Shown: positions 1-8,029 of the stretch, one piece after another
How the letters are laid out: the number at the start of each line of letters is the position of its first letter
Numbering within the stretch: the stretch's first letter is position 1
NCBI GenBank assembly: GCA_905235775.1
Contig: CAJOMY010000024.1
Location: 1-25,765, forward strand
Origin: an uncultured Bacteroidales bacterium
GTDB taxonomy: Bacteria; Bacteroidota; Bacteroidia; Bacteroidales; UBA932
Length of the DNA stretch: 25,765 nucleotides
Reading direction: 5' to 3'
Translations under genes and position numbers: made by a program
Notes under the pieces: model-generated
The model's database searches: none
Told to the model about the DNA's origin: nothing
What the model saw: only the letters and a program-made list of their open reading frames with translations

Positions 1-117
1 CGCGATCTGGTTGGCGCGCTTGGCAAGGATGACGACAGTCTCATAGATGTTGCCCGTGGGGGCGGCGAGATCCTTGATGTCCCGCGTGATGGTATTGGTG
101 GGTATTTTCTTTTCCAT
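1..117 (-). CDS. rpoZ: RNA polymerase omega subunit (RPB6-like), 5' part only
   Basis: The first 39 codons are present; the rest lies beyond the window edge. The ATG is at 115-117. The protein begins MEKKIPTNTITRDI and continues with GNIYETVVILAKRANQI, which matches the omega/RPB6 fold of Bacteroidota, where a TRD segment is followed by GNIYE and a KRANQI helix. Omega is a small core RNA polymerase subunit that helps beta-prime fold and assemble. It starts 33 bases after bamD stops, so it is probably co-transcribed with bamD, an order also known in other Bacteroidales. Too little is present to assess the C-terminus. Confidence 0.85.
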   Translation of the reverse strand, partial: MEKKIPTNTITRDIKDLAAPTGNIYETVVILAKRANQIA

Positions 118-150
118 ATCTATGGTACGGCGCCACGGCGCCGGAAAGTT

Positions 151-948
151 TCAATTTTTTTCTTTGACCTTGTTGTACAGCCCGTCCAACTCCTTCCGGT
201 AACCGGATTCGGGGTACTCGCCGATGAAGTTGAGATAGTCGTCCTGGAACACCAGGAAACGCTCCTTCTTCTTCGAGGCGACGCTCATGTCCGCATACTT
301 GTACGACGCCATGGCCGTGTAGTAGAGGATGTCTTCGCGGTAGATATTGTCCGCATCATCCTTGAGGACATTCTTCAGCGCCACGCGGGCCGCCTTGTAG
401 TCCTCCATCCTGTAGTACAGCCGGGCGTTCTCGTAGGCTTTGCGGTCCAGGCGGTCGCCCAGTTCCTGCAGGCGGTGGCGGGCAATGTCGGAATTGGCTC
501 CCTCCGGGTACTCGCGCAGGTATTCGCCGATCGCGGTGATGGCGGTATAGGTCGGCGTCTGGTCCAGCTCATAACGCAGCGTGGCACGGTACAGGCAGTC
601 GATCCGCATAAACTGCGCCGTCTCCGCGAAGCTCCCTTGCGGGAAGTAGGTCAGGTATTGGCTGAAATTGGTCTCGGCCGTATAATAGTCCTTGTACGAG
701 TAGTTGCTCAGGCCCAGGTAATACAAGACCGTATCGTAACGCGGCGTGCCGTTGGTCAAGAGCGACAGCGACTCGAAAAGGGCGGCGGAACGGGAGTACT
801 TGCCGGCGTTGAAATACTTGAACGCGGCCTCGTACTTGAGATCAGCGTCGCTGCTCTCGACAATCTGGTCGTACTCCGTCTTGCAGGCGGACAGGCCGAA
901 GAACACGAGGAGCACGGCGAGGGCGAAGGGAAGGGTGGATCGTTTCAT
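151..948 (-). CDS. bamD: Outer membrane assembly lipoprotein BamD
   Basis: The product is a 265-residue lipoprotein. It has a type II signal peptide ending FFGLSAC, with the lipidated cysteine at residue 22. The mature part is built of TPR-like helical pairs (for example AAFKYFNAGKYSRSAALFE and GLSNYSYKDYYTAETNF), with the spacing seen in BamD/ComL. BamD is the essential helical partner of BamA that brings beta-barrel proteins to the outer membrane from the periplasmic side. The reading frame is open for another 58 codons upstream, but that part lies inside trxB; I chose the ATG at 946-948 because it precedes the signal peptide and overlaps the trxB stop as ATGA. The last residues are lysine-rich (NKVKEKN). 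Confidence 0.93.
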   Translation of the reverse strand: MKRSTLPFALAVLLVFFGLSACKTEYDQIVESSDADLKYEAAFKYFNAGKYSRSAALFESLSLLTNGTPRYDTVLYYLGLSNYSYKDYYTAETNFSQYLTYFPQGSFAETAQFMRIDCLYRATLRYELDQTPTYTAITAIGEYLREYPEGANSDIARHRLQELGDRLDRKAYENARLYYRMEDYKAARVALKNVLKDDADNIYREDILYYTAMASYKYADMSVASKKKERFLVFQDDYLNFIGEYPESGYRKELDGLYNKVKEKN

Positions 949-1871
949 CTTTTCAAATATTTTTCTGCGTCCAGCGCGGCCCGGCAGCCCGATGCGGCGG
1001 CGTTCACCGCCTGGCGGTACACCGGGTCCTGCACATCCCCGGCCGCGAATACGCCCTCCACGTTGGTGCGGCTGCTGCCTCCCTCGGTGACGATGTAGCC
1101 ATTCGGGTCGGTCGTCACCCACAGCGCGAAAAGCTCGGACTCGGGATGATGGCCGATGGCCAGGAAGAAGCCGTCCACCTGTATATCAAAAACCTCGCCA
1201 TCCTTGCGGACGAGGCGCGCGCCCGTGACGCCGCTGGCGTCGCCGAGGATTTCCTGCGTGTTGCAGTTCCACAGGATTTCGATGTTCGGGGTATTCTTGA
1301 CGCGCTCCTGCATGGCCACGGAAGCGCGCAGGACGTCGCGGCGGACGATCATATAGACCTTGCGGCACAGGCCCGCCAGATAGGTCGCCTCCTCGCAGGC
1401 GGTGTCGCCGCCGCCCACCACGGCCACATCTTTCTTGCGGTAGAAGAAGCCGTCGCAGGTAGCACAGGCGGACACGCCCAGGCCGCGGAATTTTTCCTCG
1501 GAAGGCAGCCCGAGATACCGGGCCGTGGCTCCGGTCGCAATGATCAGCGCGTCGGCCTCCAGCTCCGTGTCGCCGTCCACCGTCAGGCGGAACGGACGGA
1601 CGCCCAGGTCCGCTTTCGTGACCACCCCGCGCCGGATGTCCGTCCCGAGAGTTTCGGCCTGCCCGCGCATGTCGGCCATCAGCTGGTTGGCGTCCACGCC
1701 CCGCGGGAATCCGGGAAAATTCTCCACCACGGTCGTCGTGGTCAACTGGCCGCCGGGGGCGTTGCCTTCGTACAATACGGGAGCAAGGGCCGCCCGGGAG
1801 GCGTATATCGCAGCGGTGTAGCCCGCAGGGCCGCCGCCGATAATCAAGCACTTGATGTGTTCCATATCCAT
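945..1871 (-). CDS. trxB: Thioredoxin reductase (NADPH)
   Basis: This is a 308-residue flavoprotein of normal TrxB length. It reduces thioredoxin with NADPH through FAD and a redox-active disulfide. Visible motifs are the FAD dinucleotide-binding loop GGGPAGYTAAIYASR (about residues 12-26), the active-site CATC at residues 136-139 followed by DGFF, the NADPH-binding GGGDTACEEA (about 153-162), and the C-terminal FAD motif GVFAAGDVQD. Two ATG codons are possible, at 1869-1871 and 1863-1865; the second gives MEHIKCLIIGG, which also fits the family. The gene follows the Fur-family gene by 25 bases, and its stop overlaps the bamD start by four bases, suggesting translational coupling. Confidence 0.95.
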   Translation of the reverse strand: MDMEHIKCLIIGGGPAGYTAAIYASRAALAPVLYEGNAPGGQLTTTTVVENFPGFPRGVDANQLMADMRGQAETLGTDIRRGVVTKADLGVRPFRLTVDGDTELEADALIIATGATARYLGLPSEEKFRGLGVSACATCDGFFYRKKDVAVVGGGDTACEEATYLAGLCRKVYMIVRRDVLRASVAMQERVKNTPNIEILWNCNTQEILGDASGVTGARLVRKDGEVFDIQVDGFFLAIGHHPESELFALWVTTDPNGYIVTEGGSSRTNVEGVFAAGDVQDPVYRQAVNAAASGCRAALDAEKYLKR

Positions 1872-1896
1872 ATAACTTTTTAAATATTTCCTGATT

Positions 1897-2358
1897 CTAT
1901 ACCTTGCCCGCCGGCCCTTTGCGCGTCGGGTGGCAGAGCAACTGCACCTCGAAGCCATCGATCCGGTAGCCGCGATATCGGCGTCCCTTCAGATGGGCTT
2001 CCACCCAACGCATCAGCTCTTCGTCTTCCAGGTCGCGCCAGGTCTCGCTCACCGTATCGTACAGGTGCAGGTGCGGCGTGACACGGGCGTCGAAAACCAT
2101 CCTGCCGCCGCGCGACGAGCGTCGGCCGTAAATGCCCAGCCCGGACAGGAGCGTGAGGATGTTGTAGACCGATGCCGGACTTACGCGCACGGTCCCGTGC
2201 TCCGCAATCCAGGCCGACACCTCCTCCGCCCCGGCGTGCACGAGGTTGCACATGGCCTCGTGGACGGCCGAGCGTTGCGGCGTGGCCTTCAGGCCGCGGT
2301 CCCGCAGCATGCGTTTGAACTGGATGATGTCCGGAATGCCTCTGGTGCCTATCTTCAT
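1897..2358 (-). CDS. Fur-family transcriptional regulator lacking CxxC zinc sites
   Basis: This 153-residue protein has a Fur-type winged helix. The N-terminal part contains RDRGLKATPQRSAVHEAM and the recognition-helix region SPASVYNILTLLSGLG. The dimerisation half ends in GYRIDGFEVQLLC, like Fur and PerR. The HHxH-type metal segment is reduced to TPHLHLYD, and no CxxC pair is present; only two cysteines are seen (MCNLV and LLCHP). A structural Cys4 zinc site is therefore absent. Metal sensing by PerR-like His/Asp ligands remains possible. It starts three bases after the rpoN stop and precedes trxB. Its position before thioredoxin reductase makes an oxidative-stress or metal role reasonable, but this is inference. 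Confidence 0.82.
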   Translation of the reverse strand: MKIGTRGIPDIIQFKRMLRDRGLKATPQRSAVHEAMCNLVHAGAEEVSAWIAEHGTVRVSPASVYNILTLLSGLGIYGRRSSRGGRMVFDARVTPHLHLYDTVSETWRDLEDEELMRWVEAHLKGRRYRGYRIDGFEVQLLCHPTRKGPAGKV

Positions 2359-2361
2359 ACC

Positions 2362-3765
2362 TTACAGTTCTTTGCGCCAGCGGGCCAGCGGAATGCCGAG
2401 CTGGCCGCGGTATTTGGCGATGGTCCGGCGGGCAACCTTGTAGCCGCGGCGGCCCATCTCTTCCACCAATTGCTCGTCGGTGAGCGGTTTCTTCTTGTTC
2501 TCGGCGTCCACGCACTCCTGCAGGGCCTTCTTCAGCTCGCGGGTGGACACCTCCTCGCCCTCCTTGTTCTCCATGCCCTCGGAGAAGAAATACTTCAGCG
2601 GGAAGATGCCGAAATGCGTCTCGATGTACTTGCTGTTGACCACGCGGGAAATGGTGGAGATGTCAAAGCCCGTCCGCTCGGCGATGTCCTTGAGGACCAT
2701 CGGCTTGAGGTCGGCTTCGTCGCCGGACACGAAATAGTCGTGCTGGTACGCGAGAATCTCGCTCATGGTCCGGTTGAGCGTGTTCTGGCGCTGCTTGAGC
2801 GCCTCCACGAACCATTTGGCCGAGTCAAGCTTCTGGCGCACGAAGGTCGCGGCCTCCCGCTGGGCGCGCTCCGAAGAGCCCTTCGCCTCGAGGAGCAGGT
2901 CCGCGTATTTCTTGTTGACGCGCAGCTCCGGCACGGAGAAGCGCGGCATCGTAAAGGACAGCTCGCCGTCATGCTCGTCGAGCACGAAGTCCGGAACGAT
3001 CTGCTGCGCCTGGTCGGTGTAGGTGTAGTCCACCTCCCCGCCCGGCGCCGGGTTGAGCCTGACAATGCGGGCCATGGCCCCCTTGAGCTCCTTCTCGGAC
3101 AGTCCCAGCCGGGACATGATCTTCTGGAAGTGCTTGTTGGAAAACTCCTGGAAATAATCTTCCAGGATGTGCTCGGCGTTGACCGTGTCGGGGGTCTGCC
3201 GGCCGGCGCGGAGCTGCAGCAGCAGACACTCGCGCAAGTCGCGCGCCCCCACCCCGGGCGGGTCGAAGTCCTGGATCACGCGCAACATCTCCATCACCTC
3301 CTCGGAGCTGGTGCTGATACCGGCGCGGAAGGCCATGTCGTCCACCAGCGATTCGATGTCGCGACGCAGGTATCCGTCCTCGTCGAGCGAGCCGATGATG
3401 AAGGACGCCACGGCATATTGTCCTGGCGTGAGGTTGCGGTAGCCCAACTGGTCCGTCAGGCTCTGGGTGAAACTCTGACGCACCGAGAACGTGTTGTATT
3501 CCGGCCTGGGATCCTTGCCCCAGTTGCTGACGCGCGTCTTGTAAGCAGGGATGTCCCCTTCGTCCGTAAGCTCATCCAGGGAGATGTCCTTGGCTTCTTC
3601 GGGCTTCTCGGGATCGGGCGAATCATCCAGCACCGGATTCTCCTCAAGCTCCGTGCGGATCCGCTGCTCGAGCTCCTGGATGGGAAGTTCGATCAGCTTG
3701 ATCGTCTGGATCTGCAGCGGAGAAAGCTTCTGCTGCTGTTTGAGTTCGAGCCCCTGCTTGATCAT
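2362..3765 (-). CDS. rpoN: RNA polymerase sigma-54 factor
   Basis: The 467-residue product has the full layout of sigma-54. Region I is glutamine- and leucine-rich (LELKQQQKLSPLQIQTIKL) and binds the activator. It is followed by an acidic stretch (about 48-75), the core-binding domain, an HTH region (TGFDISTISRVVNSKY) and the RpoN box ARRTIAKYR at 445-453, which reads the -24 promoter element. Sigma-54 needs an AAA+ enhancer-binding activator; none lies in this window. The frame opens at a GTG two codons earlier (3769-3771), but the ATG at 3763-3765 gives MIKQ, matches Bacteroidota RpoN starts, and overlaps the upstream stop as ATGA, so it is preferred. Confidence 0.95.
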   Translation of the reverse strand: MIKQGLELKQQQKLSPLQIQTIKLIELPIQELEQRIRTELEENPVLDDSPDPEKPEEAKDISLDELTDEGDIPAYKTRVSNWGKDPRPEYNTFSVRQSFTQSLTDQLGYRNLTPGQYAVASFIIGSLDEDGYLRRDIESLVDDMAFRAGISTSSEEVMEMLRVIQDFDPPGVGARDLRECLLLQLRAGRQTPDTVNAEHILEDYFQEFSNKHFQKIMSRLGLSEKELKGAMARIVRLNPAPGGEVDYTYTDQAQQIVPDFVLDEHDGELSFTMPRFSVPELRVNKKYADLLLEAKGSSERAQREAATFVRQKLDSAKWFVEALKQRQNTLNRTMSEILAYQHDYFVSGDEADLKPMVLKDIAERTGFDISTISRVVNSKYIETHFGIFPLKYFFSEGMENKEGEEVSTRELKKALQECVDAENKKKPLTDEQLVEEMGRRGYKVARRTIAKYRGQLGIPLARWRKEL

Positions 3766-4316
3766 GGCCACGGCTCCTCGGGGAAATCGTACGGCCGGGT
3801 GTCAGCCCGTCCGATCGAAGGATACTTGAACCTCTCCCGGACGATGAAAGCGTCCGGAAAGTCCCCCTTGATCTGCCGCAGGAGGGCCTCGGCTTCCAGG
3901 CGCGTGCGGAAGTTGCCCGCCGTCACCTTGAAGTTCGGCGAGGCAAACGAACGATAGGCCTGGATATGGGGATATTTCGCGTTGAATCGGCGGATTACCG
4001 ACGCGGATTCTTCCCGCGCCGTCCGGGTGCTGGCGAAATAGAGCCGGATCCGGAAACCGTTGTACATCTTGGCGGCATTGCCGGCCACCTGCCGGTTGAG
4101 CGCAGCACGCACGGCGGACGACTGCCGCACCACCACCTGCTCCGGCAGGGCGGAGAAGATGTCACGCCCCAGCAGGGTGGAATCCAGCTGGACCTCCGTG
4201 CCGGTGTGCTCGATTTCGCTCGATATTTCCTCCTCGGGATTCTGCGCCGACAAGGCGGGCGCGGCGAGGAGGAGCAGGGCCAGGGCCCAAAACAGTTTAT
4301 TCAGTCGTTGTTTCAT
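3762..4316 (-). CDS. Exported SPOR-domain protein
   Basis: This 184-residue protein has a signal peptide (KLFWALALLLLAAPALSAQ, cleavage after about residue 24). A glutamate-rich stretch follows, then a SPOR-like domain at about residues 85-165: FRIRLYFAST, then a helix with ARE and VIRRFNAKYP, then FKVTAGNFRTRLEAEALL, and IVRERFKYP. SPOR domains bind denuded peptidoglycan glycan strands, often at division sites. The protein is thus probably periplasmic and wall-associated; a division role is inference. It overlaps the LEA2-like gene by 20 bases and rpoN by four bases, so all three are translated from one message. Confidence 0.8.
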   Translation of the reverse strand: MKQRLNKLFWALALLLLAAPALSAQNPEEEISSEIEHTGTEVQLDSTLLGRDIFSALPEQVVVRQSSAVRAALNRQVAGNAAKMYNGFRIRLYFASTRTAREESASVIRRFNAKYPHIQAYRSFASPNFKVTAGNFRTRLEAEALLRQIKGDFPDAFIVRERFKYPSIGRADTRPYDFPEEPWP

Positions 4317-4797
4317 GGTCTTCCTTCAGTGATTTGCCGAGCAGTCCGCTCAGCGGGATGTCCAGTATTTCAATATTCTTGCCAAGCCCGCCGCGAAGGG
4401 CCACCCGGGCACGTACGTCGAAGGTGACATCCTCGTAGCTGGCGTCCTGCGCGACCAGGCGGAGCAGGCGCAGGGGGTTGAATCCGTCCTCGATGCAGCC
4501 TTGCAGCGGAATCCGGTACAGCGCATCGCTGTGGCCGGATACCATCAACTGGTCGGCCCGGACCGAGAGCGCATCCTGGCCCTGAAACTTCGCCAGGCCG
4601 CGCAGGTCCGTGACCACAAAACCCACCGTGGGGTTGTGAATGCCCACCTCGACCAGGGCGGTCACCCCGGAGAAACCCTCCGGCGTGATGGAGATCAGCC
4701 GCACCGACGTGATGCGGATGTCCTCAACGCTCTTGCCCTTGCAGCCTGCCAGCAGCAAGGCAAGGATCAGCAGTATCCAAATGCGCAGGGTTTTCAT
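4297..4797 (-). CDS. LEA2-like (water stress/hypersensitive-response type) lipoprotein
   Basis: The product is 166 residues long. Its signal peptide ends LALLLAGC, with the lipid cysteine at residue 15. The mature part resembles the LEA_2/WHy fold: ISITPEGFSGVTALVEVGIHNPT followed by FVVTDLRGLAKF and, later, YRIPLQG. The NPT after an alternating strand is the usual signature of this domain. Its biochemical role is unknown in bacteria. The frame stays open 24 codons further upstream, but the ATG at 4795-4797 directly precedes the signal peptide and lies 19 bases after the minus-strand TATCTTTG box. It is the first gene of the minus-strand operon that continues into the SPOR gene and rpoN. Confidence 0.75.
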   Translation of the reverse strand: MKTLRIWILLILALLLAGCKGKSVEDIRITSVRLISITPEGFSGVTALVEVGIHNPTVGFVVTDLRGLAKFQGQDALSVRADQLMVSGHSDALYRIPLQGCIEDGFNPLRLLRLVAQDASYEDVTFDVRARVALRGGLGKNIEILDIPLSGLLGKSLKEDHETTTE

Positions 4798-4816
4798 AAT
4801 CCTGATCAATAATCTA

Positions 4817-4824
4817 CAAAGATA
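4817..4824 (-). promoter_or_regulatory. Bacteroidota -7 box (TATCTTTG) for the rpoN/trxB/bamD operon
   Basis: On the minus strand the sequence reads TATCTTTG, a perfect match to the TAnnTTTG -7 element of Bacteroidota housekeeping promoters. It ends 19 bases before the ATG of the LEA2-like gene. I see no clear -33 TTTG at the usual 19-base spacing. It mirrors the miaB box at 4836-4843. Confidence 0.6.
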
Positions 4825-4835
4825 AGAAAAATCTC

Positions 4836-4843
4836 TATCTTTG
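4836..4843 (+). promoter_or_regulatory. Bacteroidota -7 box (TATCTTTG) for miaB
   Basis: TATCTTTG matches TAnnTTTG perfectly and ends only 9 bases before the miaB ATG at 4853. In this promoter type transcription starts a few bases after the G, so the miaB leader would be only about five bases. A -33 element is not obvious. Confidence 0.6.
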
Positions 4844-4852
4844 CGCCTTGGT

Positions 4853-6138
<1,286 letters not shown>

Positions 6139-6163
<25 letters not shown>

Positions 6164-6237
6164 TGACGCGGGGGACGTTTCCCCCGCGAACCCCCTGCGT
6201 CGCCGCACTCCAATAGCTTTGCAAGATCGCCGGTTCC
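6139..6237. repeat. 22-bp direct repeat copied from the miaB 3' end
   Basis: Bases 6139-6160, the last 22 bases of miaB before its stop, are repeated exactly at 6216-6237 (gctttgcaag followed by atcgccggttcc). The copies are 77 bases apart. The segment between them holds the miaB stop codon and a GC-rich hairpin. The second copy is non-coding and lies 13 bases before the left REP-like element. It may be the scar of a duplication or of an element entering after miaB. Confidence 0.8.
6167..6188 (+). terminator. GC-rich hairpin after miaB, possible terminator
   Basis: Three bases after the miaB stop, CGCGGGGG pairs perfectly with CCCCCGCG across a six-base loop (ACGTTT). The position suits termination of miaB. 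No U tract follows on the plus strand, so it is not a classical intrinsic terminator; it could instead be part of a repeated palindrome. Confidence 0.4.
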
Positions 6238-6250
6238 CAGGGGATCAAAT

Positions 6251-6328
6251 AGCCAGATCATCCCGAATAGGCTGGTAAAAGCTGGACAGCCCCCTCGAGA
6301 ATGAGGGGGCTGTCCAGAAAAAGGCAGG
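6251..6328. repeat. REP-like palindromic repeat, copy A (left of the RAYT gene)
   Basis: This 78-bp unit matches copy B (7339-7416) at about 67 of 78 positions by eye and has the same orientation. It starts AGCCAGATCATCCCG and contains GGCTGGTAAAAG. Its centre is a perfect 15-bp stem, CTGGACAGCCCCCTC at 6282-6296 pairing with 6303-6317, around the loop GAGAAT. Loop bases differ most between copies while the stem is kept, as expected for a structured element. Read on the minus strand, the hairpin is followed by CTTTTACC and could also terminate the transposase gene. Confidence 0.8.
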
Positions 6329-6349
6329 CATTTCGGGATAATACGGTAT

Positions 6350-7237
6350 TCATCCGAAAATTTTCTTGAGCTCGGAGAGCGGGAGATTGACCACCCGTGC
6401 CAGTTGCTTCAAGCTGGCGCCGGACCGTTTCTTGACCACCGTGCAAAGCCGGATGCGCGCCGGGAGGTCCAAGGTGTTGATTTCTTCTGTACCAAACAGG
6501 CGGGCAGAATGCTCCCGGGCCATCTGCACCACAACAGAATCCGGCAGGGAAAGACTTCCCTGATACATCTCCTGGTTGACTTCGGTCTCCACGTTCTGAT
6601 TCAGGGAGAACAGGAAGGCGCGGGGATGCCCGAATAATCTCTCCACCCGTTTGTAGTCCGTATAACTCCCGGGCCAAATCATTCCGTCTGAAAGAAGAAC
6701 CCAGTCTTCCGGCAGGAGGGACCTTGTTTCGAACAGTCTCCTGCTCTCGTAAGTTGAAAGTGCTCCCAGTTCTCGCCCGCCGACAAGTTGCGCCGCACGG
6801 TCTGCAAAGACAAGTGAGGCGGAACTCCAGCGATACCCGCCAGGGACAAATCCCATTCGGGCCACTGTAGGGTTGCGGAGAACATAAGCAATCTTCTCCT
6901 TAAGATCCTCGGCATCAACAATTTGCCACGCGTCGTATTCCCACGGCTCTTCGATTGGAGCACCTTCCCGGTGTTTGCTTTGCCAGATCATTGTCAACCT
7001 GTGATATAACGCCATCCATTTCAGGCAATCTCCGCGCGTGCCATACAGGATGAAATGGACGTGATTGTCCATCAGACAAAAGGCGATAACAATCACCGAT
7101 ATCTTTTCCTGCAGGCGGACTTGACAGATGCCGATCCGGTTCATTCCCGCTATAAACTCCCTGCTATCGGCAAACAGGATGCTGTGGTCAAATCCCTTGG
7201 TTGCACAATGAAAATAGTGTGGATGGGTTGGGTTCAT
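6350..7237 (-). CDS. REP-associated tyrosine transposase-like protein (HUH/Y1, RAYT)
   Basis: The 295-residue protein has the Y1_Tnp (IS200-like) fold of HUH nucleases. The HUH motif is H59-V-H61 in MDNHVHFIL. A later stretch, IAYVLRNP followed by GYRWSSA, is typical of RAYT proteins; Tyr118 in AYVLRNP is the candidate nucleophile. After about residue 200 comes an extra region ending in a helix-turn-helix (SGASLKQLARVVNLPLSELKK), as in many Bacteroidota RAYTs. These enzymes cut single-stranded REP palindromes rather than moving as ordinary insertion sequences. The gene is intact and flanked by two direct REP-like palindromes (6251-6328 and 7339-7416), which supports a REPtron. It is otherwise unrelated to its neighbours. 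Confidence 0.87.
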   Translation of the reverse strand: MNPTHPHYFHCATKGFDHSILFADSREFIAGMNRIGICQVRLQEKISVIVIAFCLMDNHVHFILYGTRGDCLKWMALYHRLTMIWQSKHREGAPIEEPWEYDAWQIVDAEDLKEKIAYVLRNPTVARMGFVPGGYRWSSASLVFADRAAQLVGGRELGALSTYESRRLFETRSLLPEDWVLLSDGMIWPGSYTDYKRVERLFGHPRAFLFSLNQNVETEVNQEMYQGSLSLPDSVVVQMAREHSARLFGTEEINTLDLPARIRLCTVVKKRSGASLKQLARVVNLPLSELKKIFG

Positions 7238-7338
7238 ATTTTTTTCGGAAAGGTATCAAGGTCTGAGCTGAATACCAAGGTTTTTCGTCCCACATGTCAC
7301 AAATTGCGAAATCTTTCTGTCTTAAATTTTATTTTTAC

Positions 7339-7416
7339 AGCCAGATCATCCCGGAAAGGCTGGTAAAAGCTGGACAGCCCCTTCGAATTATGGGGGGCTG
7401 TCCAGAATAAGGCCGG
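7339..7416. repeat. REP-like palindromic repeat, copy B (right of the RAYT gene)
   Basis: This is the second copy of the 78-bp unit described at 6251-6328, in the same orientation and 1088 bases away. Its stem is the perfect 12-bp pair CTGGACAGCCCC (7370-7381) with GGGGCTGTCCAG (7394-7405). The loop region (7382-7393) differs from copy A. It lies about 100 bases upstream of the RAYT start codon. Confidence 0.8.
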
Positions 7417-7468
7417 AATCCTGGATGGATACCGATGACAGGAATATAGCTACTTTGGAGAAAAGAAT

Positions 7469-7476
7469 TATATTTG
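7469..7476 (+). promoter_or_regulatory. Possible -7 box for the Fur-type regulator gene
   Basis: TATATTTG matches TAnnTTTG and lies 65 bases upstream of the ATG at 7542. No -33 TTTG is found at 19-base spacing. A weaker candidate, TATCATTG at 7532-7539, lies two bases before the start codon. Confidence 0.35.
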
Positions 7477-7541
7477 CATACCGAAGATTTTAGAGCACGA
7501 ACCCATCCCCGTGCGCGTTGTGAATTATATTTATCATTGGC

Positions 7542-7970
7542 ATGTATCACCACGAAGACTCCCCGGTCGCATTGATGCAGGAGCACGGCATCAAGCCGAC
7601 CGCCAACCGCATCCTGATCCTGCGGGCCCTGCTCCAGGCGGGCCGCCCCCTTTCCATGACCGAGATCGAGACCGCCTTGGAGTCCGTGGACAAGTCCATC
7701 ATATCCAGGTCGTTGGCCCTGTTCCGGGGACACCGGCTGCTGCACACGCTCGCCGACGGAGTCGACAGTGTCCGTTATGAAGTCTGCCATTGTGCGGAAG
7801 AGGAAGAAGATAAAGACCGGCACGTACACTTCCACTGCGACGTATGCGGGCGGGCATTCTGCTTCGAGGACATCCCCGTCCCGACCGTACACTGTCCGGA
7901 CGGCTTCTCGGTCGCAGGCGCCGAGTATGTGGTGCACGGGGTGTGCCCGGAGTGCAGCCGGATGCGTTGA
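7542..7970 (+). CDS. Fur-family metal-responsive regulator with Cys4 zinc site
   Basis: The product is 142 residues, a normal Fur-family length. The N-terminal winged helix includes HGIKPTANRILILRALL and the recognition-helix region SVDKSIISRSLALF. The regulatory half has HVHFHCDVCGRAFC, with H94, H96 and H98 as possible metal ligands. C99-x2-C102 and C135-x2-C138 (VCPEC) form the usual structural Cys4 zinc site. This is the full set of Fur/Zur residues, unlike the Fur-family protein at 1897-2358. Which metal it senses cannot be read from the sequence. It is a single-gene unit converging on radC, and the short direct repeats in front of it are candidates for autoregulation. Confidence 0.88.
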   Translation: MYHHEDSPVALMQEHGIKPTANRILILRALLQAGRPLSMTEIETALESVDKSIISRSLALFRGHRLLHTLADGVDSVRYEVCHCAEEEEDKDRHVHFHCDVCGRAFCFEDIPVPTVHCPDGFSVAGAEYVVHGVCPECSRMR

Positions 7971-8029
7971 TCTCATTTCGAAGCATTCAGTCAAGGCGGA
8001 CTGCAGTCAATCCACGGATACAACCATAA

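Larger units (their letters stand above)
7238..7541. other. Intergenic region between the RAYT gene and the Fur-type gene
   Basis: No gene is seen in these 304 bases, which are more AT-rich than the coding parts around them. They hold the RAYT upstream region, REP-like copy B (7339-7416), and an 11-base direct repeat GAATTATATTT at 7465-7475 and 7522-7532. The first copy overlaps TATATTTG (7469-7476), a match to the TAnnTTTG -7 box. The second copy ends nine bases before the Fur-type ATG and could be an operator for that regulator; this is a guess. Confidence 0.5.

Noticed and set aside
1930..3957. A 675-residue plus-strand reading frame opposite rpoN and the Fur-family gene
   Set aside because: The minus strand encodes complete, recognisable RpoN and Fur proteins; the plus-strand translation shows only low-complexity, leucine- and histidine-rich sequence.
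6350..7237. Ordinary IS200/IS605 insertion sequence
   Set aside because: The protein is longer than TnpA of IS200 (about 150 residues), has an extra C-terminal HTH, has no TnpB partner, and is flanked by REP-like direct palindromes rather than typical IS ends.
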